A program made the position numbers and the translations under genes. From the NCBI RefSeq assembly GCF_947499215.1, contig NZ_CANMNI010000001.1, positions 1,693,523 through 1,757,522 of the forward strand: a stretch of DNA of 64,000 nucleotides, in the 5' to 3' direction. This document shows, in pieces, positions 46,231 to 55,239 of this stretch (within the stretch, counting starts at the first letter, position 1; each line of letters opens with the position of its first letter). The DNA is from an uncultured Pontibacter sp. Lineage in GTDB: Bacteria; Bacteroidota; Bacteroidia; Cytophagales; Hymenobacteraceae. The notes below the pieces were generated by a model, which did not search any database, had not been told where the DNA came from, and was given only the letters and a program-made list of their open reading frames with translations.

Positions 46231-47691
46231 ATGATTACAGCTCTATTACTTTTCTGGCCTGCCCTCGCTGCACTGCTGGTGTTGCTTATCAAAGGCGAAA
46301 GTGCCAAGAAAGTGGCTTTTATAGCAACGCTCGTTGAGTTTGCCATTGCCCTGTTTGCAATCGTAAACTTTGTTCCGGACGCCACCACACAGTTCGCCCT
46401 CGATATGCCGTGGGTGGAGCGTGCAGGTATCGGCTTCAGCATCGGTATGGACGGCATCAGCCTCCTGATGGTGCTCCTGACGACTTTCCTGGTACCGCTT
46501 ATCGTGCTTTCTTCTTTCAAGCACGATTACAAAAACCCGCACGTGTTCTACGCGCTGGTGCTGTTTATGCAGACGGGCCTGATTGGTGTGTTCGTGGCCA
46601 TGGACGCGTTCCTGTTCTATTTCTTCTGGGAAGTGGCCCTTATCCCGATTTACTTCATCGCTGCCATTTGGGGCGGAGCACGCAGAATTCCGGTTACATT
46701 TAAGTTCTTTATCTACACGATTTTCGGTTCGCTTTTCATGCTGGCCGCTTTCGTATACCTGTACTTCCAGACGGCTGGCACCGAGCTGGCAGCGCACTCG
46801 TCTAACGTGAACGCTTTCTACCAACTGACGCTGGACAGCGCGACGCAGAGCTGGATTTTCTGGTTCCTGTTCCTCGCCTTCGCCATCAAAATGCCGGTTT
46901 TCCCTTTCCATACGTGGCAGCCCGATACCTATACCGAGTCTCCTACGCAGGCGACGATGTTGCTGGCTGGTATCATGCTGAAGATGGGTATCTACGGTGT
47001 GCTACGCTGGTTGCTGCCTGTTGTGCCAATGGGCGTAAGCCAGTGGGCTGATACGGTGCTGGTGCTCTCTATCATCGGTATCATCTACGGTTCCATCATC
47101 GCCATTCGCCAGAGCGACATGAAGCGCCTGATTGCTTACTCTTCAATCGCACACGTTGGCCTGATTGCGGCGGGTATCTTCACCCTGAACGAGCAAGGTC
47201 TGCAAGGTGGCGTCATTCAGATGCTGAGCCATGGTATCAATGTGGTGGGCTTGTTCTTCATCATCGACATCATCTTCCGCAGAACCAATACAAGAGAGAT
47301 TGCCAGCTTGGGCGGTATTACCCAAACCACGCCAGCGCTTTCTATTGTGTTCCTGATTCTGTTGATGGGTTCGGTGGCGCTTCCGCTGACAAACGGCTTC
47401 ATCGGGGAGTTCCTGTTGCTGTCGGGTGTATTCCAGTATAACTACTACTTCGGCGCTGTGGCTGGCCTGACCATCATTTTGGGTGCGGTATACATGCTGC
47501 GCATGTTCCAAGGCGTGATGTTCGGTACGAAGTCAGAAGCCACCGAAGGCTTCGCTGACCTAACCTTCCACGAGAAAGCCGTGTTGATTCCGCTGGTGAT
47601 TATGGTTTTCTGGATTGGTTTGTTCCCGAACACTTTCCTGAGCATTTCAGAGCCTGCGGTTGGACAACTGCTAAGCATTATCAACCGATAG
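46231..47691 (+). CDS. nuoM: NADH-quinone oxidoreductase subunit M
   Basis: A 486-residue antiporter-like pumping subunit. The conserved glutamate is in FYFFWEVALIPIYF; the lysine/histidine part reads KMPVFPFHTWQPDTYTESPTQATMLLAGIMLKMG, and YSSIAHVGLIAAG follows. The length and helix count are typical. Confidence 0.96.
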   Translation: MITALLLFWPALAALLVLLIKGESAKKVAFIATLVEFAIALFAIVNFVPDATTQFALDMPWVERAGIGFSIGMDGISLLMVLLTTFLVPLIVLSSFKHDYKNPHVFYALVLFMQTGLIGVFVAMDAFLFYFFWEVALIPIYFIAAIWGGARRIPVTFKFFIYTIFGSLFMLAAFVYLYFQTAGTELAAHSSNVNAFYQLTLDSATQSWIFWFLFLAFAIKMPVFPFHTWQPDTYTESPTQATMLLAGIMLKMGIYGVLRWLLPVVPMGVSQWADTVLVLSIIGIIYGSIIAIRQSDMKRLIAYSSIAHVGLIAAGIFTLNEQGLQGGVIQMLSHGINVVGLFFIIDIIFRRTNTREIASLGGITQTTPALSIVFLILLMGSVALPLTNGFIGEFLLLSGVFQYNYYFGAVAGLTIILGAVYMLRMFQGVMFGTKSEATEGFADLTFHEKAVLIPLVIMVFWIGLFPNTFLSISEPAVGQLLSIINR

Positions 47692-47720
47692 TCCGCACGA
47701 TAAAAGAAACGATATACGAC

Positions 47721-49112
47721 ATGATTTCGATTATACTTCTATCTGGATTTGGGATTATCAGCCTCTTCGTAGGCTTCCTGAAATCTAAAAGAATCCTGTT
47801 GCCGCTGTCGCTACTGTTTTTAGCGATTGTGTTCGGCATCAACCTACTCGACTGGAACGATACCCAGAGCTACTTTGAGAACATGATAACCATCGACAAT
47901 TTTGCGGTGGCTTTCACGGGCATCATGGTGCTCTCGACACTCCTGATTCTTCCTTTCACGCAGCATTACATTACCCGCAACGACGAAAACATCGGCGAAC
48001 TTTACGCCCTGATTCTGTTCTCGCTGGTGGGCGCCATCATGATGGTGAGCTACAACAACATGCTCATGCTGTTCATCGGTATAGAGATTCTCTCGATTGC
48101 CATGTATGTACTGGCTGGTAGCGACAAGGGTAGCCTGCGCTCCGGGGAGGCTGCCCTAAAGTATTTCCTGATGGGTTCTTTCTTCACAGGCATACTGCTG
48201 TTCGGTATCGTGATGATATATGGCGCGACAGGTACCTTTAACATTGCCGAAATTGCTGGTTCAGCTGAAGCCATGGGTACGGACGGAGTGTACAACGCCA
48301 TGTTCCTGCTGGGTGTGCTAATGATTATCATCGGCATCTCTTTCAAAGTTTCTGCCGCTCCTTTCCACTTTTGGACGCCTGACGTGTATGAAGGTACGCC
48401 AACGGTATGGACGGCTTATATGTCAACGGTAGTGAAAACTGCTGGTGTAGCCGCTTTCTACAAATTGATGGACGCCGCCTTTGCCGCTTCTTATGCTAGC
48501 TGGATGCCAACACTGGTCGCTATCATTGTGCTGACGCTCCTGATTGGTAACATCGGCGCCGTGGTGCAGCAAAGCATGAAGCGTATGCTAGCTTACTCCA
48601 GTATCTCGCACGCGGGCTACCTGCTGATGACGCTGCTTGCTTTCAACGAATTCTCTACTTCTGCTATCCTGTTTTACTCCTTCGCTTACTCTACTGCTTC
48701 TATTGCCGCTTTCGGTGTGCTACAGCTCGTATCAAGACAGCGTCAAAGCGAGAACTACGAAGCCTTCAACGGCTTGGGCAAAACCAATCCACTGCTGGCA
48801 TTTGCAGTAGCGGCATCGATGCTGTCGCTGGCAGGTATACCATTGACGGCTGGTTTCTTCGGTAAGTTCTTCGTGTTCTCTGCCCTGATAGAGAACCCGG
48901 ATATGATGTGGCTGATTGTTGTAGCGGTAATTCTGGCTGCTGTGGGTGTGTACTATTACTTCCGCGTAGTTATCGCGATGTACCTGCACCCAGTTAATGA
49001 AGATCATGCTCCGATTAGGTCCACTAGCTTTATCAATGTGATGCTGATCATCATTTCAGTTCTGACAATTCTACTAGGTATAGCACCTGCACTGTTGAGT
49101 GATGTGCTGTAA
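47721..49112 (+). CDS. nuoN: NADH-quinone oxidoreductase subunit N
   Basis: A 463-residue antiporter-like pumping subunit, the last gene of the locus. Signatures are LFIGIEILSIAMYVLAGSDKGSLRSGEAALKYFLMGSF and SFKVSAAPFHFWTPDVYEGTPTVWTAYMSTVVKTAG, then YSSISHAGYLLM. A terminator follows about 20 nt after the stop. Confidence 0.96.
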   Translation: MISIILLSGFGIISLFVGFLKSKRILLPLSLLFLAIVFGINLLDWNDTQSYFENMITIDNFAVAFTGIMVLSTLLILPFTQHYITRNDENIGELYALILFSLVGAIMMVSYNNMLMLFIGIEILSIAMYVLAGSDKGSLRSGEAALKYFLMGSFFTGILLFGIVMIYGATGTFNIAEIAGSAEAMGTDGVYNAMFLLGVLMIIIGISFKVSAAPFHFWTPDVYEGTPTVWTAYMSTVVKTAGVAAFYKLMDAAFAASYASWMPTLVAIIVLTLLIGNIGAVVQQSMKRMLAYSSISHAGYLLMTLLAFNEFSTSAILFYSFAYSTASIAAFGVLQLVSRQRQSENYEAFNGLGKTNPLLAFAVAASMLSLAGIPLTAGFFGKFFVFSALIENPDMMWLIVVAVILAAVGVYYYFRVVIAMYLHPVNEDHAPIRSTSFINVMLIIISVLTILLGIAPALLSDVL

Positions 49113-49132
49113 GGTATAGCGAGATAATATGG

Positions 49133-49162
49133 AAGCGGCTGCTCTGGAAAGGGCAGCCGCTT
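49133..49162 (+). terminator. terminator of the nuo locus
   Basis: The stem AAGCGGCTGC (49133-49142) with GCAGCCGCTT (49153-49162), extended by a T-G and a C-G pair, is followed by TTTTTG. Confidence 0.88.
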
Positions 49163-49255
49163 TTTTGTTTAATACTTATTCTTTGCTAGCGTAGTTATGA
49201 CTGTTGCAGGTATAGCAACCTGATTTGTTTTATAGCTTGGCTTGGCCAGCCGGGC

Positions 49256-49411
49256 CTCACTTTTTTCCTTGATGAAAAAAGTAAGCAAAAAAATCAAGAC
49301 TATCCAAACTCGCTGAACGCTCAAACAGTGGATAGTCATAAAGGTGCACATGGCAAATGTGGTTTGTTACATAGCCAGCGTGCGAGTTAGTCTTGCCATA
49401 CCTGCCAATGG
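49256..49411 (-). repeat. 155-bp dispersed repeat, copy B
   Basis: Inverted copy of 42250-42404. On the minus strand it reads CCACTGTTTGAGCG, TTCAGCGAGTTTGGA, AGTCTTGATTTTTTTGC and a T-rich stretch ending AAAAAAGTGAG. Between here and aspS only the GC-rich repeat and the aspS terminator are found; no gene is supported in 49163-49617. Confidence 0.7.
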
Positions 49412-49452
49412 TAGTTTGCTAAATTGCTTTCACCTTGGAACTGGCAATTGCT

Positions 49453-49491
49453 AATTCCCCTCTTGGGAGGGGCAGGGGTGGGTTGATCGTG
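49453..49491 (+). repeat. CCCCTC/GGAGGGG dispersed repeat
   Basis: Starts AATTCCCCTCTTGGGAGGGG and ends GTGGGTTGATCGTG. A close copy starts at 62984 and others are near 28141 and 42122. The core can form a hairpin. Confidence 0.6.
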
Positions 49492-49563
49492 TACGAGAAT
49501 CCTATCAATCCTTAAATCCTGTAAACCCTTAGATAGGGGCCCTATGTTTAGATTCAGACAAAA

Positions 49564-49591
49564 AAAGCCAGCGCTTTTCAGCACTGGCTTT
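49564..49591 (-). terminator. aspS terminator
   Basis: AAAGCCAGCGCT with AGCACTGGCTTT (one mismatch) and a TTTC loop; on the minus strand the stem is followed by a T-run. It lies about 25 nt after the aspS stop. Confidence 0.85.
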
Positions 49592-49617
49592 CTATCTCTT
49601 GAAGCTATACCTATACC

Positions 49618-51375
49618 CTACGACGGCAAATTCTTCATCTTAATATGCAGTTCATCCAGCTGCGCATTGGCAATCGGAGATGGCGCATCAATCATTACAT
49701 CGCGGCCTGAGTTGTTTTTCGGGAAGGCGATGTAGTCGCGGATGGAGTCGGAGCCCCCGAAGAGCGAGCAGAGGCGGTCGAAACCGAAGGCAATACCACC
49801 ATGTGGCGGTGCGCCGTACTCGAAGGCATCCATCAGGAAGCCGAACTGAGTTTTGGCCTCGTCGTTAGAAAAACCGAGTAAACGGAACATCTGCTCCTGC
49901 AGACGGCGGTCGTGGATACGGATAGAACCACCACCAACTTCCACACCGTTAATCACCATGTCATAGGCATTAGCGCGGATGTCACCCGGACGGTCGTCGA
50001 TCAGTTCCAAGTCTTCCGGCTTAGGTGACGTGAATGGGTGGTGCATCGCGTGGAAGCGGTTGCTGTCCTCATCCCACTCCAGCAGTGGGAAGTCCACTAC
50101 CCATAGCGGCGAGAATACATTCTTATCACGCAATCCCAGACGCTCACCCATTTCCAGACGAAGCTCGTTCAGGGCTTTGCGTGTCTTGTCTCTGCCACCG
50201 GCAAGTACCAGAATCAAATCCCCCGGCTCGGCGTTGAAAGCAGTTGCCCACTCCTGCAGGTCTTCAGTGGTATAGAATTTATCAACTGATGACTTCACCG
50301 TACCGTCATCCTGCACGCGGGCGTATACCAAACCTGTTGCTCCGATCTGTGGACGCTTCACAAAATCAGTCAGTTCGTCGAGTTGCTTGCGGGTATAGCT
50401 TGCAGCGCCTTTGGCGTTTATACCTACCACCAGCTCAGCATCATCAAACACCTTGAAGCCTTTGTTTTTCACCAGTGGATTCAACTCCACGAAACGCATC
50501 TCGAAGCGAGTGTCCGGTTTGTCGGATCCGTAGAATTTCATGGCGTCGGCGTAGGTCATGCGCGGCAAATTGGCAATGTGCACGCCTTTTACTTTCAGGA
50601 ACAGGTGACGGATCAGGCCTTCAAACGTGTTCAGAATATCTTCCTGCGTTACAAAAGAAAGCTCGCAGTCTATCTGGGTAAACTCTGGCTGACGGTCAGC
50701 ACGTAGGTCTTCGTCGCGGAAGCACTTTACGATCTGGTAATACTTATCAAATCCAGACACCATCAAGAGCTGCTTGAACGTCTGCGGTGACTGTGGCAGG
50801 GCATAGAACTCACCCGGGTTCATGCGGCTTGGCACCACAAAGTCGCGGGCTCCTTCTGGCGTAGATTTGATCAGCACTGGGGTTTCTACTTCGATGAAGT
50901 AATGCTCGTCCAGATAAGAGCGCACGGCACGCATCATCTGGTGGCGCAACTCGAGGTTGCGGCGTACAGGCGTACGGCGCAGGTCGAGGTAGCGGTACTT
51001 CATGCGCAGGTCGTCGCCGCCGTCTGTCTCGTCCTCTATCATGAAAGGAGGCAGCTTGGCAGCATTCAGCACTTCCAGTTTAGAAACATGCAGTTCGATG
51101 TCGCCTGTCGGTATCTTGTCGTTTTTGGAGTAGCGCTCGATCACTTTGCCGATCACCTTGATCACGTACTCACGACCAAGGCCACGAGCCTGTTCGAACA
51201 GGTGTGCCGGCGTCAGGCCATCCTCAAAAGTTAGCTGCGTGATGCCATAGCGGTCGCGCAGGTCGATCCAGAGCATGCCGCCCTTGTCGCGCAGGCGCTG
51301 TACCCAGCCTGTCAGTACAACCTCTTCGCCTACATTATCTATTCTTAGTTCACCGCAAGTATGTGTCCGGAGCAT
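49618..51375 (-). CDS. aspS: aspartate-tRNA ligase
   Basis: A class II aminoacyl-tRNA synthetase of 585 residues, bacterial type. The N-terminal OB fold reads [29 protein letters not shown]. Motif 2 is [24 protein letters not shown] and motif 3 is [12 protein letters not shown]. The GAD insertion domain of bacterial AspRS is present between them ([19 protein letters not shown] area). No AsnRS-like or archaeal features are seen. A TACTTTTG -7 box lies about 27 nt before the ATG. Confidence 0.98.
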   Translation of the reverse strand: MLRTHTCGELRIDNVGEEVVLTGWVQRLRDKGGMLWIDLRDRYGITQLTFEDGLTPAHLFEQARGLGREYVIKVIGKVIERYSKNDKIPTGDIELHVSKLEVLNAAKLPPFMIEDETDGGDDLRMKYRYLDLRRTPVRRNLELRHQMMRAVRSYLDEHYFIEVETPVLIKSTPEGARDFVVPSRMNPGEFYALPQSPQTFKQLLMVSGFDKYYQIVKCFRDEDLRADRQPEFTQIDCELSFVTQEDILNTFEGLIRHLFLKVKGVHIANLPRMTYADAMKFYGSDKPDTRFEMRFVELNPLVKNKGFKVFDDAELVVGINAKGAASYTRKQLDELTDFVKRPQIGATGLVYARVQDDGTVKSSVDKFYTTEDLQEWATAFNAEPGDLILVLAGGRDKTRKALNELRLEMGERLGLRDKNVFSPLWVVDFPLLEWDEDSNRFHAMHHPFTSPKPEDLELIDDRPGDIRANAYDMVINGVEVGGGSIRIHDRRLQEQMFRLLGFSNDEAKTQFGFLMDAFEYGAPPHGGIAFGFDRLCSLFGGSDSIRDYIAFPKNNSGRDVMIDAPSPIANAQLDELHIKMKNLPS

Positions 51376-51401
51376 AAATGTCGTTTTGTTATGATATAGT
51401 G

Positions 51402-51409
51402 CAAAAGTA
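51402..51409 (-). promoter_or_regulatory. candidate -7 element of aspS (TACTTTTG)
   Basis: Minus-strand match to TAnnTTTG, 27 nt before the aspS start. The area where the -33 box is expected overlaps the hairpin at 51421-51446. Confidence 0.5.
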
Positions 51410-51420
51410 ATAATTGTTTC

Positions 51421-51446
51421 GCTGTCGTGCCTCGAAAAACGACAGC
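51421..51446. repeat. hairpin upstream of aspS
   Basis: GCTGTCGT (51421-51428) pairs with ACGACAGC (51439-51446) over a 10-nt loop. It covers the expected -33 region of the aspS promoter, so it may be an operator; that is an inference from position. Confidence 0.45.
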
Positions 51447-51540
51447 CTCAAGGGGTATAATCTTGTAGCGTTTATCTTAAACTCAACCAAACACGTTATT
51501 ATACCAATATATATGGTTCAAACAGAGAGAAACCAACGCT

Positions 51541-51621
51541 ATGAAACCGAATTTGATTACAGTCCGCAACATCGCGCTGGCGATTATCATGCTCGCACTG
51601 CTTCTGATGCTGGTAGGATAA
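51541..51621 (+). CDS. possible 26-residue single-helix membrane peptide
   Basis: An ATG-to-TAA frame of 26 codons encodes a short basic start (MKPNLITVRN) followed by one hydrophobic helix (IALAIIMLALLLMLVG). A purine-rich GAGAGAAACC lies about 8-17 nt upstream and a near match to the -7 box (TAATCTTG) is at 51458-51465. The frame fills the gap between divergent aspS and the convergent glycerophosphodiesterase gene, ending 5 nt from the latter's stop. The composition looks like a real small membrane protein, but no family is recognised and no downstream partner exists. Confidence 0.45.
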   Translation: MKPNLITVRNIALAIIMLALLLMLVG

Positions 51622-51626
51622 ATACC

Positions 51627-52535
51627 CTAGTCGCTACCCAACAGCGAGCGCATGCGCTTTACATTGTCTACCTGTATGGCGTCGGGCTCCATCTCCAGCA
51701 TTTTGGCAATGCTCCCCTTCGACTTGCTCCCAAACAGCACCACCTGCAAGCCCTGCGCACGGGCACGCATAACCTGCTCTTCACTTACTTTCTTGCCGCT
51801 AGCACATACGCCATCCAATTTGTTATTCAGTGCCTCCTGTATCGACACGTCAACATCATTCCCGGCATCCAACATCAAAACAGCCTCCGGCTCCAACTCT
51901 TTAATGGCGTGCAGAATGGCCGGGTTAGGGTAAATAAATGCCAGTTTCTCTGTCGGATAATTGTATTTACGCAGCAATGTTATTACCGATTCAGCGTAAA
52001 AGGTGTTCCGGTTATTATCGTGGTTGCGCACATCGATGTGCAGGTATGGTAACTCCGGATAAGTTTGAAAGCGCTGCAGCATCTCTTCCATCGTGATGAT
52101 CTTTTCGCTGTGGAACAGGTCGTAAAGCACTCCGCCTTTATACCTTAATCCAACCACTTCCGATGCGGGCAGTTCCGCGATGACACCCGTGCCTTCGCTC
52201 ATGGTTTCCAGACTGATGTCGTGGTAGAGTATCGGCACACCGTCTTTGCTCACATGCACGTCCACCTCCACCCCATCGGCACCGTCCTCTTCCATGGCTT
52301 TCACAATAGAGGCCATGCTGTTAGAGGGCAGCGGATTGTAAGGGTTAAACGGCGAGAAAAACCCTGATCCGGCATGGCCCATCACCAAAATGTTGCGGGA
52401 ATAAACACCCGACTCAGGCTGCATGATGTTGTATACGCTCAGTGAAAGCGTTACTATACCAAGCACCATTATAAGTAGTGTAGTGCCTTTGCGGGTGAGG
52501 AAAGTTTGCTTCGTCTTGGGTTCGGAAAGTTTCAT
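51627..52535 (-). CDS. glycerophosphodiester phosphodiesterase-like membrane protein
   Basis: A GDPD-family TIM-barrel protein of 302 residues from the ATG at 52535; two codons upstream another ATG begins at 52541, but a TAAGTTTG box at 52539-52546 overlaps it. An N-terminal helix (TLLIMVLGIVTLSLSVYNI) anchors it, with the domain outside the cytoplasm. Metal and catalytic motifs are GHAGSGF, ADGVEVDVHVSKDGVPILYHD and LHIDVRNHD. The usual HRG triplet at the first histidine reads HAG, so the conserved arginine is missing. It could still hydrolyse phosphodiesters or act on another substrate. Confidence 0.85.
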   Translation of the reverse strand: MKLSEPKTKQTFLTRKGTTLLIMVLGIVTLSLSVYNIMQPESGVYSRNILVMGHAGSGFFSPFNPYNPLPSNSMASIVKAMEEDGADGVEVDVHVSKDGVPILYHDISLETMSEGTGVIAELPASEVVGLRYKGGVLYDLFHSEKIITMEEMLQRFQTYPELPYLHIDVRNHDNNRNTFYAESVITLLRKYNYPTEKLAFIYPNPAILHAIKELEPEAVLMLDAGNDVDVSIQEALNNKLDGVCASGKKVSEEQVMRARAQGLQVVLFGSKSKGSIAKMLEMEPDAIQVDNVKRMRSLLGSD

Positions 52536-52538
52536 GCA

Positions 52539-52546
52539 CAAACTTA
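52539..52546 (-). promoter_or_regulatory. candidate -7 element of the GDPD-like gene (TAAGTTTG)
   Basis: Minus-strand match to TAnnTTTG ending 3 nt before the ATG at 52535. If real, the transcript is nearly leaderless. No -33 partner was found. Confidence 0.3.
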
Positions 52547-52620
52547 GCTTTATCTACTTGAACTTTACATCGTATTTTCTTAAAAAATTACTGTGATAGC
52601 CATATAAGAACATTCCCAGT

Positions 52621-54249
52621 ATGCCACAATCTAAGCAAAGCACACCTCTCCCATTTCCTCCTGCGCAAACGGCGGACAAGGCGGGGCCACACAATAGGGT
52701 CATGATTTCCCTACCCATCATTATGCTGATTGCTTTTGTAATCCGGATGCTGGCTGCTTTTTTCTCGAAGGGTTTCGCGTTTCACGACGACCATTTTGAT
52801 GTGATCACCATAGCCCAGAACTGGCTATATGGCTTGCCATCGTGGCTGCACGAACCCTTGCCACCGCGCCACAGCATGTTTTATACAGGTATACACTATA
52901 GCTTATTTTACCTGATGGAGAGTCTGGGTCTCACAAATCCAGACATTAAAATGACCATCGTGCGGGTACTGCACGGCCTGTACTCGCTTTTAATTGTGTA
53001 CTATGGCTATAAAATTACGGAGCGGCTCTCTAATCATGCCAACGCCCGCATTGTAGGGCTTATGCTGGCACTTATATGGTTTATGCCTTTCATGAGTGTT
53101 CGCAACTTGGTGGAAATGGTGTCCATACCACCCTACCTTGCGGCTTTCTACTATATGCTGAAGACAGACGAGCGTAACCGCAAGTGGCACTTCCTGTGGG
53201 CGGGCGCCTTGTTTGCGCTGGCTTTTGTGCTGCGCTATCATACGGTGCTGTTCTTAGCGGGCGCGGGCGTGGTGCTACTATATTACCGCCAGTGGAAAGA
53301 GATTCTCTGGCTCAGCCTAGGCTTTTTGTTCATGGCCATGCTGGTGCAAGGCACGATCGACCTTGTGTTCTTCGATTACCCTTTCCACTCTGTGGTAACT
53401 TACTTAATGTACAACATCGAAAATTCCCACAACTACAGCACAGGCCCGATCTATCGTTTCGCACTGACGATTCTGGGCTTTCTGGTGCCGCCTATCAGCG
53501 TATTCCTTTTATTGGGCTATAGCCGCGTGGCCAAATTGGCTCCGATGCTTTTCTGGGCTAGCCTTATATTTTTTGTGGCGCATTCGCTGTTTCCTAACAA
53601 ACAGGAGCGCTTCATTTTACCGCTCTTTCCGCTCATCATGATTTTAGGTGTGATTGGCTGGCAGGACTTTGTGCGTACCGCCCGCTTCTGGCAAAAACGC
53701 ACAAAACTGCTTGCCGCCAGCTGGAGCTTTTTCTGGATCATCAACGTCTTGGCAGCGTTGGGCATGGCATTCACCTACACCAAAAAGAGCCGTATAGCGC
53801 CACTGGTATACCTGTCGGAAAGGCCAAGCATGGACGCCGTTCTGCTGGAGTTTGGCAACCATTCCATGAAACAGCCACCCCTCTTTTATCTTAACCGCAT
53901 GGCAGCCGAGTTCCAAGACTACCATTTCAACCAAAAGCGTGACTGGGACGAATACAAAGCGGGCAGGCCGCTTCCGGACGATTTTGTAATGATGTATAGT
54001 CTCAACGGTGAAAAGTCACTGGACAGTCTGCAGTCAGAGCTCAGTTTATACCCATACCAGCCCGACTATGTAGTGGTGGTCGGCCAAAGTGATCTAGAGA
54101 AACGCTTGGCTCGAATCAATGCCCTTTACCCTTCCTTGGAGTTGGAGAAGACTATCAGTCCCTCCCTTTACGACCGAATACTGCATTTCCTTAACCCTAG
54201 GGTACACAAAGACGAGCGGGTGCGTATCTACCGCGTTCAGAGAGACTAA
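52621..54249 (+). CDS. GT22/GT39-like polytopic glycosyltransferase
   Basis: 542 residues with about ten membrane helices. The first extracytoplasmic loop carries HDDHFD (Asp56, Asp57), where GT-C enzymes have their catalytic acid. Later SLFPNKQERFILPLFPLIM resembles the HKEERF motif of PIG-B/ALG12-type mannosyltransferases (here NKQERF). GT-C enzymes take sugars from lipid-phosphate donors; the acceptor is unknown. The first helix begins near residue 28, so the start might be the internal ATG at 52702. It is convergent with a GtrA-family gene one nucleotide away. Confidence 0.8.
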   Translation: MPQSKQSTPLPFPPAQTADKAGPHNRVMISLPIIMLIAFVIRMLAAFFSKGFAFHDDHFDVITIAQNWLYGLPSWLHEPLPPRHSMFYTGIHYSLFYLMESLGLTNPDIKMTIVRVLHGLYSLLIVYYGYKITERLSNHANARIVGLMLALIWFMPFMSVRNLVEMVSIPPYLAAFYYMLKTDERNRKWHFLWAGALFALAFVLRYHTVLFLAGAGVVLLYYRQWKEILWLSLGFLFMAMLVQGTIDLVFFDYPFHSVVTYLMYNIENSHNYSTGPIYRFALTILGFLVPPISVFLLLGYSRVAKLAPMLFWASLIFFVAHSLFPNKQERFILPLFPLIMILGVIGWQDFVRTARFWQKRTKLLAASWSFFWIINVLAALGMAFTYTKKSRIAPLVYLSERPSMDAVLLEFGNHSMKQPPLFYLNRMAAEFQDYHFNQKRDWDEYKAGRPLPDDFVMMYSLNGEKSLDSLQSELSLYPYQPDYVVVVGQSDLEKRLARINALYPSLELEKTISPSLYDRILHFLNPRVHKDERVRIYRVQRD

Positions 54250-54250
54250 C

Positions 54251-54691
54251 TTACCATGTGAAGGTGTAGAGATAGTTGAGCAGGAAATTCCATATGAACA
54301 CCAGCACGATGGCTATGAACTTGGAAATGTAAAAGTTGAACTTCGCCTTTTCGGTGAGCAGGTATACAACGAGGTTGTTGAGTAGCAGCCCTGCCAGAGC
54401 AATCAGCAGAAATTTAGAAAACTGCCAGCCAATCTCGGGGTCAGTGCTATGAAACGTCCAAAGGCGGTTAAGGGTATAATTGTTGATGCTAGCCAACATA
54501 AAACCTAGGCTATTGGCCACATACTTGTTCCAGCGGAGTCTCTCTTTTGCTATAAAAGTTACACTGAAGTCGATAATGAGCCCTGTAAAGCCGACTAAAC
54601 CAAACTTCAGTAATTTGAAAAAGAAAGTGCTTATACCTTCGGACATGCCGGGAATTGCTTGTGTATGGCCAGTTAACCTAAGTTGTAACAA
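54251..54691 (-). CDS. GtrA family membrane protein
   Basis: 146 residues with four helices. The start FFFKLLKFGLVGFTGLIIDFSVTF, the NSLGFMLASINNYTLNRLWTF loop and the final helix ending FIWNFLLNYLYTF match GtrA/DPMS3-like proteins. They help move undecaprenyl-phosphate sugars across the membrane. Its convergent neighbour is a lipid-linked-sugar-dependent glycosyltransferase, so a shared cell-surface glycosylation role is plausible. The two stop codons are separated by one base and no terminator lies between. Confidence 0.88.
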   Translation of the reverse strand: MLQLRLTGHTQAIPGMSEGISTFFFKLLKFGLVGFTGLIIDFSVTFIAKERLRWNKYVANSLGFMLASINNYTLNRLWTFHSTDPEIGWQFSKFLLIALAGLLLNNLVVYLLTEKAKFNFYISKFIAIVLVFIWNFLLNYLYTFTW

Positions 54692-55180
54692 ATAAAATTA
54701 AGTACTTTAACACATATTGCCAACCCCAGCGAGTAAGCAACCAATTTGCAGGTTTAGTCGAAAAAAAACTTCTATTTGTAGAGTAAATTTTGAAATGTCA
54801 CTCCCAGTACCGTATTTAGCTCAGCAAAGGTTCGCCGTGTAGCGAACCCTTAAATAGGAATACCACTTCTCTAGTACCCAGCTTGGTTTTCTAATTGAAT
54901 TTAACACTATCTTCGCGCCGCGATTTTGGTCGCGTTATGGCTGACGCATGTTTTTCAGGTCATGCTGGGCTGGATGTTACAGATTCTGAACAAATTGTAA
55001 ACTTTTTAGAACCCTGTTTGGTTAAGAAACAATATAAAGGGATTATACTCAGTTTTTTGTCGAAACTGATTAAAGACATTGCCATGGAGCTCCCCGCTCC
55101 GGCAATTATAGGCATACTTGTTTAAGGTGAGATGTAAGTAAGTTGCCGACTTGCAACCAAAAATACTACGACACAATTAA
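54692..55180. other. intergenic stretch with nothing recognised
   Basis: This gap is AT-rich at the left. A 76-codon plus-strand frame at 54895-55125 has no recognisable motif, no clear promoter and no neighbour on its strand, so I do not call it a gene. Confidence 0.4.
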
Positions 55181-55213
55181 AGAGAAGCCATACCTTTTAG
55201 GTATGGCTTCTCT
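55181..55213. terminator. terminator of the DUF937-like gene
   Basis: A perfect 15-bp stem (55181-55195 with 55199-55213) with a TTT loop contains the heptamer TATACC on its loop side. It is 27 nt after the stop of the minus-strand gene at 55240. Confidence 0.8.
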
Positions 55214-55239
55214 TCTTTTCAATATAACTGCTGGGTACT

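Noticed and set aside
54895..55125. 77-codon plus-strand frame between gtrA and the DUF937-like gene
   Set aside because: No recognisable domain, no clear start signal and no partner. It could be real but cannot be supported.
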